NCBI RefSeq assembly: GCF_004342685.1
Contig: NZ_SMBZ01000014.1
Coordinates: forward strand, 1 to 64,000
Reading direction: 5' to 3'
From: Sphingobacterium alimentarium
Lineage (GTDB): Bacteria > Bacteroidota > Bacteroidia > Sphingobacteriales > Sphingobacteriaceae
DNA: 64,000 bases
Of this stretch, positions 18,084 through 27,552 are shown one piece after another; within the stretch, counting starts at the first letter, position 1, and every line of letters starts with the position of its first letter. The notes under the pieces were generated by a model, which had not been told where the DNA came from, did no database searches, and saw only the letters and a program-made list of their open reading frames with translations. The translations under genes were made by a program, and so were the position numbers.

Positions 18084-18662
18084 TTAAAATGAAACTTCCG
18101 GTGCTTTGTCCGAACCTGCTACAGCTTGGAATGTCCCTTTCGGTTTGAAGCCAAAAATTCCAGCCATGATGTTGTTCGGGAAGCTACGTACCGTAGTATT
18201 GTAGTCCTGCACGGCTTCATTGTAGCTTCTGCGCTCTACAGATATGCGGTTTTCCGTACCTTCCAATTGCGCCTGAAGCTCCTGAAAATTAGAGTTTGCT
18301 TTCAAGTCAGGGTATGCTTCCACACTTACCAACAAACGGCCAATAGACTGTGATAAAGCATCTTGCGATTGTTGAAATTTCGCAATAGACTCTTCTGACA
18401 AATCATCTGGATTTACCGTCACAGAAGTTGCCTTAGCACGAGCTTCTACTACAGCTGTTAATGTCCCCTGCTCATGCTGAGCGGCGCCTTTTACCGTCGA
18501 AACCAAGTTAGGTATAAGATCAGCACGGCGTTGATACGCGTTTTCTACCTGTGCCCATTTTCCTTTAACGTTTTCATCTTTCGTTACCATGGTATTATAC
18601 CCACAAGAACTCAATGAGAAGGCTGTAAACAAACCAATTAAGGCAAATAATAATCTTTTCAT
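18084..18662 (-). CDS. LemA family lipoprotein
   Basis: 192 residues. It begins as a lipoprotein (FTAFSLSSCGYN, lipobox Cys20) rather than with the plain transmembrane helix of many LemA proteins. The conserved LemA core is present: VKGKWAQVENAYQRRADLIPNL, SQDALSQSIGRLLVSVEAYPDLKAN and the Tyr-rich YNEAVQDYNTTVRSFPNNI near the end. LemA folds as a helical bundle. It is first gene of the lemA-TPM-TPM operon, 85 bases upstream of the cytosolic TPM gene. Confidence 0.92.
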   Translation of the reverse strand: MKRLLFALIGLFTAFSLSSCGYNTMVTKDENVKGKWAQVENAYQRRADLIPNLVSTVKGAAQHEQGTLTAVVEARAKATSVTVNPDDLSEESIAKFQQSQDALSQSIGRLLVSVEAYPDLKANSNFQELQAQLEGTENRISVERRSYNEAVQDYNTTVRSFPNNIMAGIFGFKPKGTFQAVAGSDKAPEVSF

Positions 18663-18741
18663 GTGTAATAATTCAATTCTGTTTGTCTAAAAATACAAAT
18701 AAGTTTTTATTTATTTTATAATCTTAATCAAAGCAGATACC

Positions 18742-18769
18742 AAATTGAAGGAAATAATTCCTTCAATTT
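18742..18769. promoter_or_regulatory. perfect 12-bp inverted repeat, candidate operator
   Basis: AAATTGAAGGAA - ATAA - TTCCTTCAATTT, ending 9 bases before the -7 element of the oxidoreductase gene, so it covers the -33 position. It lies between the divergent lemA and oxidoreductase genes. No T-tract supports a terminator, so an operator is more likely. Confidence 0.45.
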
Positions 18770-18778
18770 AAATTTTTG

Positions 18779-18786
18779 TAGCTTTG
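18779..18786 (+). promoter_or_regulatory. -7 element of the FAD oxidoreductase gene
   Basis: TAGCTTTG, an exact TAnnTTTG match 36 bases before the ATG. Confidence 0.55.
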
Positions 18787-18822
18787 CATTATGTTTTGGG
18801 ATAAATACCCAATAGAATATAT

Positions 18823-20364
18823 ATGCAACAAGAAATCGAATTAGCCATAAGTCCGGATCACATCTACAACGAGGACTTCATCATACAACAAGGCGTCAAA
18901 AAACTAAAAATTTCGAGGGATACAGTAAAAGGAATTTATATCCGCAAACGCTCCATAGATGCCCGTAGTAGACAAGTGCTCTACCGCATCCGAGTGGTAT
19001 TTTATATCAATGAGGAGCCTCAGATAGAAACATTTTCATCCGCGCTAAAGCCAGTGGCTGACGCCAAACCGGTCATCATCATTGGTGCTGGCCCAGCAGG
19101 GTTGTTTGCTGCCTATCGCTGTATCGAGCGCGGCCTTAAGCCCATCCTACTGGAGCGTGGCAAAGCGGTTCGCGATCGTAGACGCGACTTAGCCAAGATC
19201 AACCGAGAAGGACTTGTCAATCCCGAATCCAACTATTGTTATGGTGAAGGCGGTGCTGGTACCTATTCGGATGGCAAACTCTACACCCGCTCTAACAAAA
19301 GAGGCGATGTGCATAAAGTATTGTCAATTTTCGTAGAAAATGGAGCTGATGAAGATATCTTAATTGACGCACGTCCACACATCGGCACCAATAAACTTCC
19401 TCATATCATCGAGGGCATGCGAAACCGCATATTGGAGATGGGCGGAGAAGTTCATTTTGACACCAAAGTAATCGACATTGTCGAACAGTTTGGTCAAGTG
19501 AAGGCGGTGAAAACTGCGGATGGCAAAACCTTTGATGCTGAACACGTGATTGTGGCAACAGGTCACTCTGCAAGAGACATATACGAATTGTTTAGAAACA
19601 AAGATTGGCTTTTGGAAGCTAAACCTTTTGCTTTGGGAGTCCGCATCGAACATCCGCAAGAGATTATCGACCAGGCCCAATATCATTGCAGCTCGCGTCA
19701 CGAGAATCTGCCTCCTGCATATTATAGCCTCGTAGAGCAAGTGAATGATCGCGGTGTGTTTTCATTTTGTATGTGTCCAGGAGGCATTATCGCGCCTTGT
19801 GCGACGGATTTTGATGAAATTGTAGTCAACGGCTGGTCTCCCTCGAAACGCAATAATCCACATGCGAATTCAGGCACGGTAATCCAGATCAATCTTGAAG
19901 ACGTACCTGACGCAGCAACTAACCCATTTGCCTTGCTGGATTTTCAGCGTCAGATAGAACGACAAGCATTTCAATTGGGTGGCGGTAATCTTGTGGCTCC
20001 TGCGCAGCGTATGGTGGATTTCGTCGAAAATAGAGTTTCTAGAAATTTACCTGAAAACTCGTACAAGCCGGGAACTAAATCCGTCGATTTAAAAGAGGTG
20101 CTCCCGGACTTTGTTCATCGCGCATTACGCGGTGCCTTACCTATTTTTGGCAAGAAAATGAAAGGCTATTATACGAACGAAGCTATTTTGGTAGGTGTAG
20201 AATCCCGTACCTCCTCGCCTGTTCGTATTCCTCGTGACAAAGATACTTTACAACATCCACAAATAAATGGCCTTTATCCTTGTGCTGAAGGTGCCGGATA
20301 TGCAGGGGGAATCGTATCTGCAGCGATAGATGGCATCAATTGTGTGGACGCGATAAAAATTTAA
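18823..20364 (+). CDS. FAD-dependent oxidoreductase (COG2509-like)
   Basis: 513 residues. A ~90-residue N-terminal alpha/beta region (LKISRDTVKGIYIRKRSIDARSR) precedes an FAD-binding Rossmann motif IIGAGPAGLFAAYRCIERG. The family signature CYGEGGAGTYSDGKLYTRS follows. The C-terminal ESRTSSPVRIPRD and CAEGAGYAGGIVSAAIDGI complete the FAD site. This is the uncharacterised dehydrogenase family related to flavoprotein HI0933/geranylgeranyl-reductase-like enzymes. The substrate is unknown; the protein is probably cytosolic. The full domain order and length fit the family. Confidence 0.88.
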   Translation: MQQEIELAISPDHIYNEDFIIQQGVKKLKISRDTVKGIYIRKRSIDARSRQVLYRIRVVFYINEEPQIETFSSALKPVADAKPVIIIGAGPAGLFAAYRCIERGLKPILLERGKAVRDRRRDLAKINREGLVNPESNYCYGEGGAGTYSDGKLYTRSNKRGDVHKVLSIFVENGADEDILIDARPHIGTNKLPHIIEGMRNRILEMGGEVHFDTKVIDIVEQFGQVKAVKTADGKTFDAEHVIVATGHSARDIYELFRNKDWLLEAKPFALGVRIEHPQEIIDQAQYHCSSRHENLPPAYYSLVEQVNDRGVFSFCMCPGGIIAPCATDFDEIVVNGWSPSKRNNPHANSGTVIQINLEDVPDAATNPFALLDFQRQIERQAFQLGGGNLVAPAQRMVDFVENRVSRNLPENSYKPGTKSVDLKEVLPDFVHRALRGALPIFGKKMKGYYTNEAILVGVESRTSSPVRIPRDKDTLQHPQINGLYPCAEGAGYAGGIVSAAIDGINCVDAIKI

Positions 20365-20419
20365 GTGGTTAAGAATTAAGTGTATTATACTTTTTTAAGA
20401 CAATTTTTGAAATTTAGTC

Positions 20420-20449
20420 TTGACAAGAATTAAAAAAGCCTTATTTTTG
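20420..20449 (+). promoter_or_regulatory. promoter of tRNA-Gly
   Basis: TTG at 20420-20422 and TATTTTTG at 20442-20449 with 19 bases between. The tRNA starts 15 bases later. Confidence 0.65.
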
Positions 20450-20463
20450 TATCACAATCGCAA

Positions 20464-20536
20464 GCGAAAGTAGCTCAGTTGGTAGAGCACAACCTTGCCA
20501 AGGTTGGGGTCGCGAGTTCGAATCTCGTCTTTCGCT
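20464..20536 (+). tRNA. tRNA-Gly (anticodon GCC)
   Basis: 73 bases forming a full cloverleaf. The acceptor stem is GCGAAAG / CTTTCGC, the D-arm GCTCAGTTGGTAGAGC, the anticodon stem CAACC / GGTTG around TTGCCAA (anticodon GCC), and the T-arm GCGAG-TTCGAAT-CTCGT. CCA is not encoded. It has its own promoter and terminator. Confidence 0.97.
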
Positions 20537-20541
20537 CAATA

Positions 20542-20573
20542 AAAAAAGTTTCTCCTATTTGAGAAGCTTTTTT
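20542..20573 (+). terminator. terminator after tRNA-Gly
   Basis: Arms AAAAAGTTTCTC / GAGAAGCTTTTTT (one G-T pair) followed by a T-rich run, 6 bases after the tRNA end. Confidence 0.85.
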
Positions 20574-20584
20574 ATTTTAGGGCT

Positions 20585-21031
20585 ATGATTGTCTTTCATC
20601 CACAAAAAGGTTTTAAACCTATAATACCTATTTTCGGACTTCTAACGCTTTTCCTTATACCTACCGGAATTATTCTTTGGAGTAGTAAAGCTGCCGTAAT
20701 GATCTGGATTCTCGTAGGCGTGAGTGCGTATGGTCTTATTAGTATTGCCTATCTCATCGCCCAGAAAACAACTAAATATTGGATAATTGACACTGAGCTG
20801 CATTATAAATCTACGTTCCTCAAAGGAACAATCGATATTCAGACAATTCGAAAAATCGAAGTAAACGCGAGCAATTGGCTCAATGGCAAACCCGCCAGCA
20901 GTAATACAAAGGGAATCATCTTGTTTTTTGGTCGATATGATGATGCCTTTGTCACGCCCGAACACAACCAGATATTCGTGAATGAACTGCTGAAAATCAA
21001 TCCTGCTATAGAGGTGGTCTATATTAAATAG
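20585..21031 (+). CDS. membrane protein with bacterial PH-like domain
   Basis: 148 residues. Two membrane helices (about 16-32 and 40-58) are followed by a small beta-domain (YWIIDTELHYKSTFLKGTIDIQTIRKIEV...KGIILFFGRYDDAFVTP) typical of the YyaB/bPH families of bacterial PH-like domains. The role is unknown. The C-terminus converges on the MFS transporter gene, and the two frames overlap by 8 bases. Confidence 0.7.
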   Translation: MIVFHPQKGFKPIIPIFGLLTLFLIPTGIILWSSKAAVMIWILVGVSAYGLISIAYLIAQKTTKYWIIDTELHYKSTFLKGTIDIQTIRKIEVNASNWLNGKPASSNTKGIILFFGRYDDAFVTPEHNQIFVNELLKINPAIEVVYIK

Positions 21032-22262
21032 GCTGTTCCTGATCTTTACTTTTCCCTAGATTCATGACTGAAGGAGTCAAAAAGGACAATATGCCCACCA
21101 CACACATAGCCAAGCCACCTATAATGAAGGCATTCACCACGCCTATCTCATCGGCAATCCAACCTGTAAAAAGCAAACCGATTACACTAGGAATTATTGC
21201 GAAACTGAAATACAGAGAGAATACTCGACCTAAAAATTCTGGCTTCACCTGCTCCTGAATAATAGTCATAAAGGATGCATTAAAAAAAGAAATTCCTACT
21301 CCCCCTAGTGTGGTAATAGCCACATATACCCAAAATAAATCCCCGCTTATCCAGCCTGAGAAAACGAAGGTCAATCCCAGCAGAATGTGCATGGCATTGA
21401 CCAAGATCACTTTAGAAACATTTCCTTTCCAAGCACTTAATATCCCACCACCTACGAGCATACCTACACCCCAAACAATTTCGATAACACTCATCTCCCA
21501 CTTACCACCTGAAAAATGATCTATGGTCAGCAAAGGATACATTATTGCGATGGGCATCACAAAAAAAGTTGTCAGCATCGCATATATAAATAGCATATAC
21601 AACCCTTTATTCTTATGAATTTCGCCAAATCCTAATTTCAAATCCTTTAGCACCGAAGAAATAGTACCCTCAGCTTTCTCTTGTTGCAATTTTGGAATAG
21701 TGACCAAAAGTAAAGAGACAATCGCCAAGATAGCTCCTACTACATCCAGATACAATACCTTAGCGATGGGCATATAAGTAATGGCGAGCGCTCCTGCCGC
21801 TGGACCAGCAATCATGCTAACAGATTGCAGCATCTGGTTAATTCCCGAAACTTTAAGAAGCTTTTCTTCTGGAACGATTAGTGGAGCGATGGCTTGCATT
21901 GCTGGTGTATGGAACGCTTGTCCCAACGAGCGGCATACCAGAAGAAAATAGACAAAGAAAAGATTAGCTTCCCCTTCGACAAATGCAAATGACATTAAAA
22001 ATGTACAACCCGCAATAAAAGCATCTGCATAAATCATAACCTTTTTGCGATCCCAACGGTCAATATACACACCGGCAAAAGGGCCGATGAGAGCTTGCGG
22101 CAGCAATCCTGCGATTCCAGCAAAGGCCAATACCTCCGCCGATTTGTAGTGCAGACTTAAGTATATAATAACCGCAAAATTAACAGCAGAACTACTCAAC
22201 AAGGACACAAACTGTCCTATCCAGATATATATGTAGGTTTTGAACCAATCTTCCTTAAACAT
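21024..22262 (-). CDS. MFS transporter, multidrug/siderophore-exporter type
   Basis: 412 residues with about 12 hydrophobic segments. The inter-helix 2-3 loop holds GPFAGVYIDRWDRKKVMIYADA, the MFS signature, and helix 5 has AGPAAGALAI. The closest groups are the MFS_3 exporters (EntS, macrolide efflux). It could export a drug or a siderophore; with no neighbouring biosynthetic genes this cannot be decided. It overlaps the PH-like membrane gene by 8 bases at the 3' end. Confidence 0.88.
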   Translation of the reverse strand: MFKEDWFKTYIYIWIGQFVSLLSSSAVNFAVIIYLSLHYKSAEVLAFAGIAGLLPQALIGPFAGVYIDRWDRKKVMIYADAFIAGCTFLMSFAFVEGEANLFFVYFLLVCRSLGQAFHTPAMQAIAPLIVPEEKLLKVSGINQMLQSVSMIAGPAAGALAITYMPIAKVLYLDVVGAILAIVSLLLVTIPKLQQEKAEGTISSVLKDLKLGFGEIHKNKGLYMLFIYAMLTTFFVMPIAIMYPLLTIDHFSGGKWEMSVIEIVWGVGMLVGGGILSAWKGNVSKVILVNAMHILLGLTFVFSGWISGDLFWVYVAITTLGGVGISFFNASFMTIIQEQVKPEFLGRVFSLYFSFAIIPSVIGLLFTGWIADEIGVVNAFIIGGLAMCVVGILSFLTPSVMNLGKSKDQEQPI

Positions 22263-22432
22263 TCCACAATATTTTGCTCAAATATAGCATTGGGATTCAA
22301 ATAATTAGTTACCTACCTTCCTTTTTGTGGTTTTGCTGTCTTAGGATAAGTCGATTTAAAGGCTAAAAGCTTTTTCAGCTTCAGGAGAAAAAAATTATAT
22401 TTACAGATAATCTCAATTTATTAACCATAAAA

Positions 22433-23410
22433 ATGAATATTAGAATAATCTTGCTATTTATATGGTGCATTTGCAGCATAAACACTGCCTTTGCACAGAT
22501 TTCCTTCACTTCGCTCTACACCAAAGACGGAAAAGAAACTAAAAACCCAGAAGAAGCACATTATTATAGAGAAATGTCTCTAGCAGAGAATTCACAAGTT
22601 CAGGTGATTGAGAAATACATCGAAAATAATAAGACGAAATTAATAGGAACATTCCCCAGTTTCAAGGATAGGATTTTCATTGGACAAAAGCTGCAGGCAT
22701 ATGAGGATGGAAAGATAAAGAGCAAAGAAATTTTTAGTCATGATGGCATTTTAATTGACACTGCTTTATATTATCATCCCACTGGAAAATTGAGGATTGC
22801 CTACCAATACCCTTATAAAACAGAGAAAAATGCTACAACAGTCACCGATACACTAATATTGGCATATAATGATTCGCTAGGCAATAGAACGCTATTCAAC
22901 GGCAATGGCTATGCAGAGCTTTTATCCTCCAATAATACAATCGAAAGAGGCAACTTTGAGAATCATAAAAAAACCGGCAAATGGTCCGGAGAATTTATGA
23001 ACAACAAATACACATTTGAAGAGACCTATGACAACGGAAAACTTATTAGTGGGTACAGCAAAGATTCTTCGAACAATGAGATTCCTTATAACAACAGCAA
23101 CTTTATGACACCTCCTGAATATCCGAATGGGATAAATGTATTAAGGTTATTTGTAGCTAATAGTTATCAATATCCTCGTGAGGCTATTCAAAATCGTGTA
23201 AAAGGAACTGTAAAAGTATCTTTCATAATTAATCAAGAAGGTCAGATGGTGGATATGAAAGTCGAGGAAGACTTAGGTTACGGAACAGGTGCAGAAGCAT
23301 TGAGAGTTCTAAAAAGAGCTAAAAAATGGACGCCTGGTATTATGCGGGGAGTGCCTGTGCGGGTAGCATATAGTTTCCCGATCCGATTAGACTTGACATC
23401 ATTAAGATAA
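22433..23410 (+). CDS. secreted MORN-like protein with TonB C-terminal domain
   Basis: 325 residues with a signal peptide ending near AFAQ (residue 23). The middle holds MORN/YwqK-type motifs (GNGYAELLSSNN, RGNFENHKKTGKWSGEF). The last ~90 residues are a TonB C-terminal domain (GTVKVSFIINQEGQMVDMKVEEDLGYGTGAEALRVLK, KWTPGIMRGVPVRVAYSFPI). It lacks the transmembrane anchor and Pro-rich linker of a classical TonB. It may therefore be a periplasmic adaptor, not an energy transducer. Bacteroidetes have many such proteins. Confidence 0.82.
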   Translation: MNIRIILLFIWCICSINTAFAQISFTSLYTKDGKETKNPEEAHYYREMSLAENSQVQVIEKYIENNKTKLIGTFPSFKDRIFIGQKLQAYEDGKIKSKEIFSHDGILIDTALYYHPTGKLRIAYQYPYKTEKNATTVTDTLILAYNDSLGNRTLFNGNGYAELLSSNNTIERGNFENHKKTGKWSGEFMNNKYTFEETYDNGKLISGYSKDSSNNEIPYNNSNFMTPPEYPNGINVLRLFVANSYQYPREAIQNRVKGTVKVSFIINQEGQMVDMKVEEDLGYGTGAEALRVLKRAKKWTPGIMRGVPVRVAYSFPIRLDLTSLR

Positions 23411-23423
23411 TGATAGATAAACT

Positions 23424-23460
23424 AAAAAGCGTCTAAGAATTACATCCTAGACGCTTTAAA
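23424..23460. terminator. bidirectional rho-independent terminator
   Basis: AAAGCGTCTA / TAGACGCTTT arms between the convergent TonB-like and sufD genes, with A/T runs on both sides. Confidence 0.85.
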
Positions 23461-23482
23461 AAATATAAAACTACACTACTAA

Positions 23483-24790
23483 TTATTTTCTATCTAAGCC
23501 TTTAGCGACTAAATCTTCCACATACGCTCTTACTGCTTCATTGTTAAAACGTGAAGTCACGTCAAAAGCAAAAGCATGTACTAATAAGATACGTGCAGAC
23601 TCCTCGCCGATACCTCTTGCTCTCAAGTAGAATAAAGCATCATCATCAAATTGCCCCATCGTACATCCGTGCGAACATTTTACATCGTCAGCAAAGATTT
23701 CCAATTGTGGCTTAGTATAAACTGTTGATTTATCACCCATCAACATATTGTTGTTTTGTTGGAAAGCATTTGTCTTCTGTGCATCTTCACGTACGAAAAT
23801 CTTCCCGTTGAAAACAGCAGTTGATTCATCTTGAGGAATATTTTTGTACCATTCGTAAGACTCACAGTGAGGTTTTAAGTGATCTACCACCGTATGGTTG
23901 TCTACCAGTTGCTTATCCGCTAATAGGTTGATACCATACAAGTGAGATTCTACACTCTCCGCATCCAAACGCACATTGATATTATTACGCACGAAAGTAG
24001 CACCAGGGAAAGTACAGTTGTAATTGTTGTACAAGCTATATTTCGCTTGATAAACCTCGGTATGGTTGATATAGTTACTTACCGCATCTGCAACTTGAAG
24101 GTAATAGTGTTGAACTTTTGCGTTCTCATCCAATACGATTTCGGTTACTTTATTGTGTAAGTTTTTCGCTGTATTATCTAATGTAATGAAAGACTCCACA
24201 ATTTCCACTTCAGCATTCGCTTCTACGATGAATAAGTTTCTTGTTTGTGAGAAAAAATCTTCACCCCCTGTCGCTACGTGAACAATATGCAAAGGTTTTG
24301 AAACCACTTTATTTTTACCCACTGACAAGTAAATACCAGAAGTATAAAGTGCCGTATTCAATGCGACTAAAGTATTATCCGTTTTGTCAGCATACTGTGC
24401 AAAATGTTTTTGAAAATTTGCTTCTTCAACAGCTTCTTCGATTGGTTTTACCGTGATACCAACTTCATCTTCTAAAGAAGAGAAAGCTAATACATACTGA
24501 CCATTAATCAATACGATACGGTGTGCATCCAATGCTGGAATATCCGCTTTGCTCAAATCCAAATTTGCAACATCCACATCTTCGTTCAACAAGTAAGTCT
24601 TGTTTACCAAAGAATGAATGTTAGTATATTTCCATTCCTCATTCTTGACAGTTGGAAAACCTTCTTTTTCAAATTTAGCGAAAGCCTCTTGACGGAGAGC
24701 TTTCAAAGATGAAGGTTCGTTTGTAGCTTCTAGCTCTTGAAAAGTAGAAGTCAACTGTTCGAATAAAGAGTTTGCTATTGTTGTACTCAT
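23483..24790 (-). CDS. sufD: Fe-S cluster assembly protein SufD
   Basis: 435 residues from MSTTIANSLF; an upstream ATG at 24820 adds ten residues unlike the family. It forms the SufBC2D scaffold with the upstream products. Family landmarks are VKNEEWKYTNIH near 50, the beta-helix core, and the C-terminal KCSHGCTMGQFDDDALFYLRARGI, including the conserved Cys and His of the SufBD interface. It is the last gene of sufBCD, 55 bases after sufC. No sufS or sufE follows; transcription meets a terminator. Confidence 0.95.
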   Translation of the reverse strand: MSTTIANSLFEQLTSTFQELEATNEPSSLKALRQEAFAKFEKEGFPTVKNEEWKYTNIHSLVNKTYLLNEDVDVANLDLSKADIPALDAHRIVLINGQYVLAFSSLEDEVGITVKPIEEAVEEANFQKHFAQYADKTDNTLVALNTALYTSGIYLSVGKNKVVSKPLHIVHVATGGEDFFSQTRNLFIVEANAEVEIVESFITLDNTAKNLHNKVTEIVLDENAKVQHYYLQVADAVSNYINHTEVYQAKYSLYNNYNCTFPGATFVRNNINVRLDAESVESHLYGINLLADKQLVDNHTVVDHLKPHCESYEWYKNIPQDESTAVFNGKIFVREDAQKTNAFQQNNNMLMGDKSTVYTKPQLEIFADDVKCSHGCTMGQFDDDALFYLRARGIGEESARILLVHAFAFDVTSRFNNEAVRAYVEDLVAKGLDRK

Positions 24791-24845
24791 GTTATTTGTT
24801 ATCAATCCGCTCATGACCATAAATTTTTATCGGTGACCGATTAGA

Positions 24846-25604
24846 TTAGGCATTTTGCGCATCTAAGTCTTTTAACCAATCGTAACCTTTTTCTTCTAAT
24901 TCTAATGCCAATTCTTTTGGACCTGTCTTTACAATGCGACCATTGTGCAATACGTGTACAAAATCAGGAACGATATAATCTAATAAACGTTGGTAGTGTG
25001 TGATTACTACGAAAGCATTTCCTTCCGAACGCAATTGATTCACACCATTTGCCACGATACGTAAAGCATCGATATCCAAACCTGAATCCGTTTCGTCTAG
25101 GATAGCCAATTTAGGATTCAACATCGCCAATTGGAAGATTTCATTACGTTTTTTCTCACCACCAGAGAAGCCTTCGTTCAATGAACGGTTAGCCAAGTTA
25201 GCAGAGAATTCTACTAATTTTTGCTTCTCTTTTACCATTGCTAAGAATTCTTTAGCTTCCATAGGAGGAAGACCTTTATATTCACGGATATCGTTAACAG
25301 CAGTTTTCAAGAAATTGATGTTCGATACGCCCGGGATTTCCACTGGATATTGGAAAGCTAAGAACAAACCTTCACGCGCGCGGTCTTCTGGAGATAAATC
25401 CAATAAATCCACACCGTCCAATGTCGCTTCACCACCTGTCACTTCGTAAGAATCACGCCCCGCTAATACGTTTCCTAATGTACTTTTACCAGCACCATTG
25501 GGTCCCATAATCGCATGAACTTCTCCTGCTTTTACTTCTAAGTTTAATCCTTTTAATATTTGTTTGTCTTCAACAGACGCTTGCAAATTCTTTATTGATA
25601 ACAT
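24846..25604 (-). CDS. sufC: Fe-S cluster assembly ATPase SufC
   Basis: 252 residues. An ABC ATPase: Walker A GPNGAGKST near 34-42, the Q-loop FLAFQYPVEIPGVSN, signature LNEGFSGGEKKRNEI, Walker B LAILDETDSGLD, and the H-loop VITHYQ. The EIPGV and SGGEKKRNEI segments are characteristic of SufC rather than general transporters. It powers conformational change of the SufBC2D scaffold. It lies between sufB and sufD on one strand. Confidence 0.97.
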   Translation of the reverse strand: MLSIKNLQASVEDKQILKGLNLEVKAGEVHAIMGPNGAGKSTLGNVLAGRDSYEVTGGEATLDGVDLLDLSPEDRAREGLFLAFQYPVEIPGVSNINFLKTAVNDIREYKGLPPMEAKEFLAMVKEKQKLVEFSANLANRSLNEGFSGGEKKRNEIFQLAMLNPKLAILDETDSGLDIDALRIVANGVNQLRSEGNAFVVITHYQRLLDYIVPDFVHVLHNGRIVKTGPKELALELEEKGYDWLKDLDAQNA

Positions 25605-25689
25605 TGCTTTTTTAGTATTGAGTATTGAGATGTGAGTATGGAGATCTCTCTTTGCTCACATTTTCAAATTATCTAATTTTCAAATTCTC

Positions 25690-27141
25690 TTATCCTACCG
25701 ATCCTTCTAATGAGATTGCTAATAATTTCTGTGCTTCTACCGCAAATTCCATTGGCAACTGATTAAGCACTTCTTTTGCGTATCCGTTTACGATAAGCCC
25801 TACGGCTTTCTCCGAATCTATACCGCGTTGATTTAAGTAAAACACTTGATCTTCGCCGATTTTTGAAGTCGTCGCTTCGTGCTCTAGTTTCGCCGATTTA
25901 TTTTTGTTCTCGATATATGGGAAGGTATGCGCTCCACAGCGATCACCAATCAATAACGAGTCACATTGTGTAAAATTACGCGCATTATCCGCATTCGGAC
26001 CGATTTTCACCAAACCTCTATAAGAGTTATGGCTTTTACCAGCAGAAATACCTTTAGAAACAATCTTTGATTTGGTGTTTTTACCAAGGTGAATCATTTT
26101 CGTTCCTGTATCTGCAACCTGCATATTACGCGTCATAGCCACAGAATAGAATTCACCAACAGAGTTATCACCTTTTAAGATGACACCTGGATATTTCCAT
26201 GTAATCGCCGAACCTGTTTCTACCTGAGTCCACGAGATCTTGGAATTATCACCTTTACAGATACCGCGCTTTGTTACGAAATTAAAAATACCACCTTTAC
26301 CGTCTTTATCACCAGGATACCAGTTTTGTACTGTAGAGTATTTGATTTCGGCATCTTTCATCGCTATCAACTCCACAACTGCAGCATGCAATTGATTTTC
26401 ATCACGCATAGGTGCTGTACAACCCTCTAAGTATGACACGTACGAACCTTCGTCCGCAACAATCAGTGTACGTTCAAATTGACCGGTATTTTGAGCATTG
26501 ATACGAAAATATGTAGACAATTCCATTGGACAGTGTACGCCTTTGGGAATATACACAAACGAACCATCTGAGAATACAGCTGAATTTAATGCCGCGTAAA
26601 TATTGTCAGTTTGAGGCACTACAGTGCCCAAATATTCTTTTACCAACTCTGGATGCTCTTGCACCGCTTCACCGAAAGAACAGAATATTACACCCTTTTC
26701 TTTCAATTTCTCACGGAATGTAGTTTTCACAGACACAGAGTCAAACACTGCATCCACAGCAACTACACCAGCTAAGATTTTTTGTTCATCCAGCGGAATA
26801 CCTAATTTCTCAAATGTCGCCAACAACTCCGGATCCACCTCATCCATGCTTTCCAACTGCTTTTTGGCTTTGGGAGCAGCATAGTACGACAACTCTTGAA
26901 AATCTACTTCTGGATTTTCAAAATTTTGCCACTTCGGCATTTCCATAGAAAGGAAGTGGCGGAAAGCTTTTAACCTCCATTCCAACAACCATTCTGGTTC
27001 ATTTTTCTTAGATGATATTAGGCGAATTGTATCTTCGTTCAATCCTTTGGGAGCAATATCCATCTCAATATCAGTCGTAAAACCGTATTTATATTCTTCT
27101 TGCTCCAGCTCTTTCAGTAATTCGTCGTCTTTGGTACTCAT
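25690..27141 (-). CDS. sufB: Fe-S cluster assembly scaffold SufB
   Basis: 483 residues, close to the normal SufB length. Recognisable segments are [18 protein letters not shown] near 45, [41 protein letters not shown], and the C-terminal [19 protein letters not shown], which carries the conserved Cys, then [19 protein letters not shown]. SufB assembles nascent Fe-S clusters with SufC and SufD. First gene of the operon, preceded by a good -7 element. The 85-base gap to sufC is AT-rich and shows no terminator. Confidence 0.97.
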   Translation of the reverse strand: MSTKDDELLKELEQEEYKYGFTTDIEMDIAPKGLNEDTIRLISSKKNEPEWLLEWRLKAFRHFLSMEMPKWQNFENPEVDFQELSYYAAPKAKKQLESMDEVDPELLATFEKLGIPLDEQKILAGVVAVDAVFDSVSVKTTFREKLKEKGVIFCSFGEAVQEHPELVKEYLGTVVPQTDNIYAALNSAVFSDGSFVYIPKGVHCPMELSTYFRINAQNTGQFERTLIVADEGSYVSYLEGCTAPMRDENQLHAAVVELIAMKDAEIKYSTVQNWYPGDKDGKGGIFNFVTKRGICKGDNSKISWTQVETGSAITWKYPGVILKGDNSVGEFYSVAMTRNMQVADTGTKMIHLGKNTKSKIVSKGISAGKSHNSYRGLVKIGPNADNARNFTQCDSLLIGDRCGAHTFPYIENKNKSAKLEHEATTSKIGEDQVFYLNQRGIDSEKAVGLIVNGYAKEVLNQLPMEFAVEAQKLLAISLEGSVG

Positions 27142-27197
27142 ATTTTATGCTTCCCCTTTTACTAATCAAACGTTTATATTTGACCTTTTTGGGACTA

Positions 27198-27205
27198 CAA
27201 AGTTA
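27198..27205 (-). promoter_or_regulatory. -7 element of the suf operon
   Basis: TAACTTTG on the minus strand, an exact TAnnTTTG match, with TTG about 20 bases further upstream. The leader to the sufB ATG is about 50 bases. Confidence 0.6.
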
Positions 27206-27266
27206 CGATATAAATACCAATAAAATAGCATATTTTGGACGCCCAAGGGGATAATCAGTGTAATTT

Positions 27267-27282
27267 TGTGACAAAAGTCACT
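27267..27282. promoter_or_regulatory. CRP-like palindrome upstream of the suf promoter
   Basis: TGTGACAAAAGTCACT fits TGTGA-N6-TCACA at nine of ten half-site positions. Its centre lies roughly 80 bases upstream of the predicted sufB transcription start, a possible activator position. The match is seen; binding is inference. Confidence 0.35.
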
Positions 27283-27552
27283 TATTTGTTTGTTTAGGAC
27301 GATTTTGTGAAAATATTTTTACAAAACTATGATTCAACATAGAATATAACTATACAGTTAGTCTTGATAAATATATTTTATCTATATAACAGCTAACTTT
27401 CATTAAGGTTTCCAAAGCAAAACATGACACTTTTAAACACAATATGAAATCAAATATGCGTTCTGCCCATCGCTTGGATTCGAATATTACCCCAAAACAC
27501 ATCTTATTTACAGTATATTTTTTTATATTTACAGTTCGAAGAAAGATGTACC

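Larger units (their letters stand above)
27142..27552. other. 411-bp divergent intergenic region, sufB / lrp
   Basis: It holds the sufB promoter and a CRP-like palindrome (listed separately). The lrp-proximal half is AT-rich, without an exact TAnnTTTG element or a small ORF worth listing. Confidence 0.5.
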
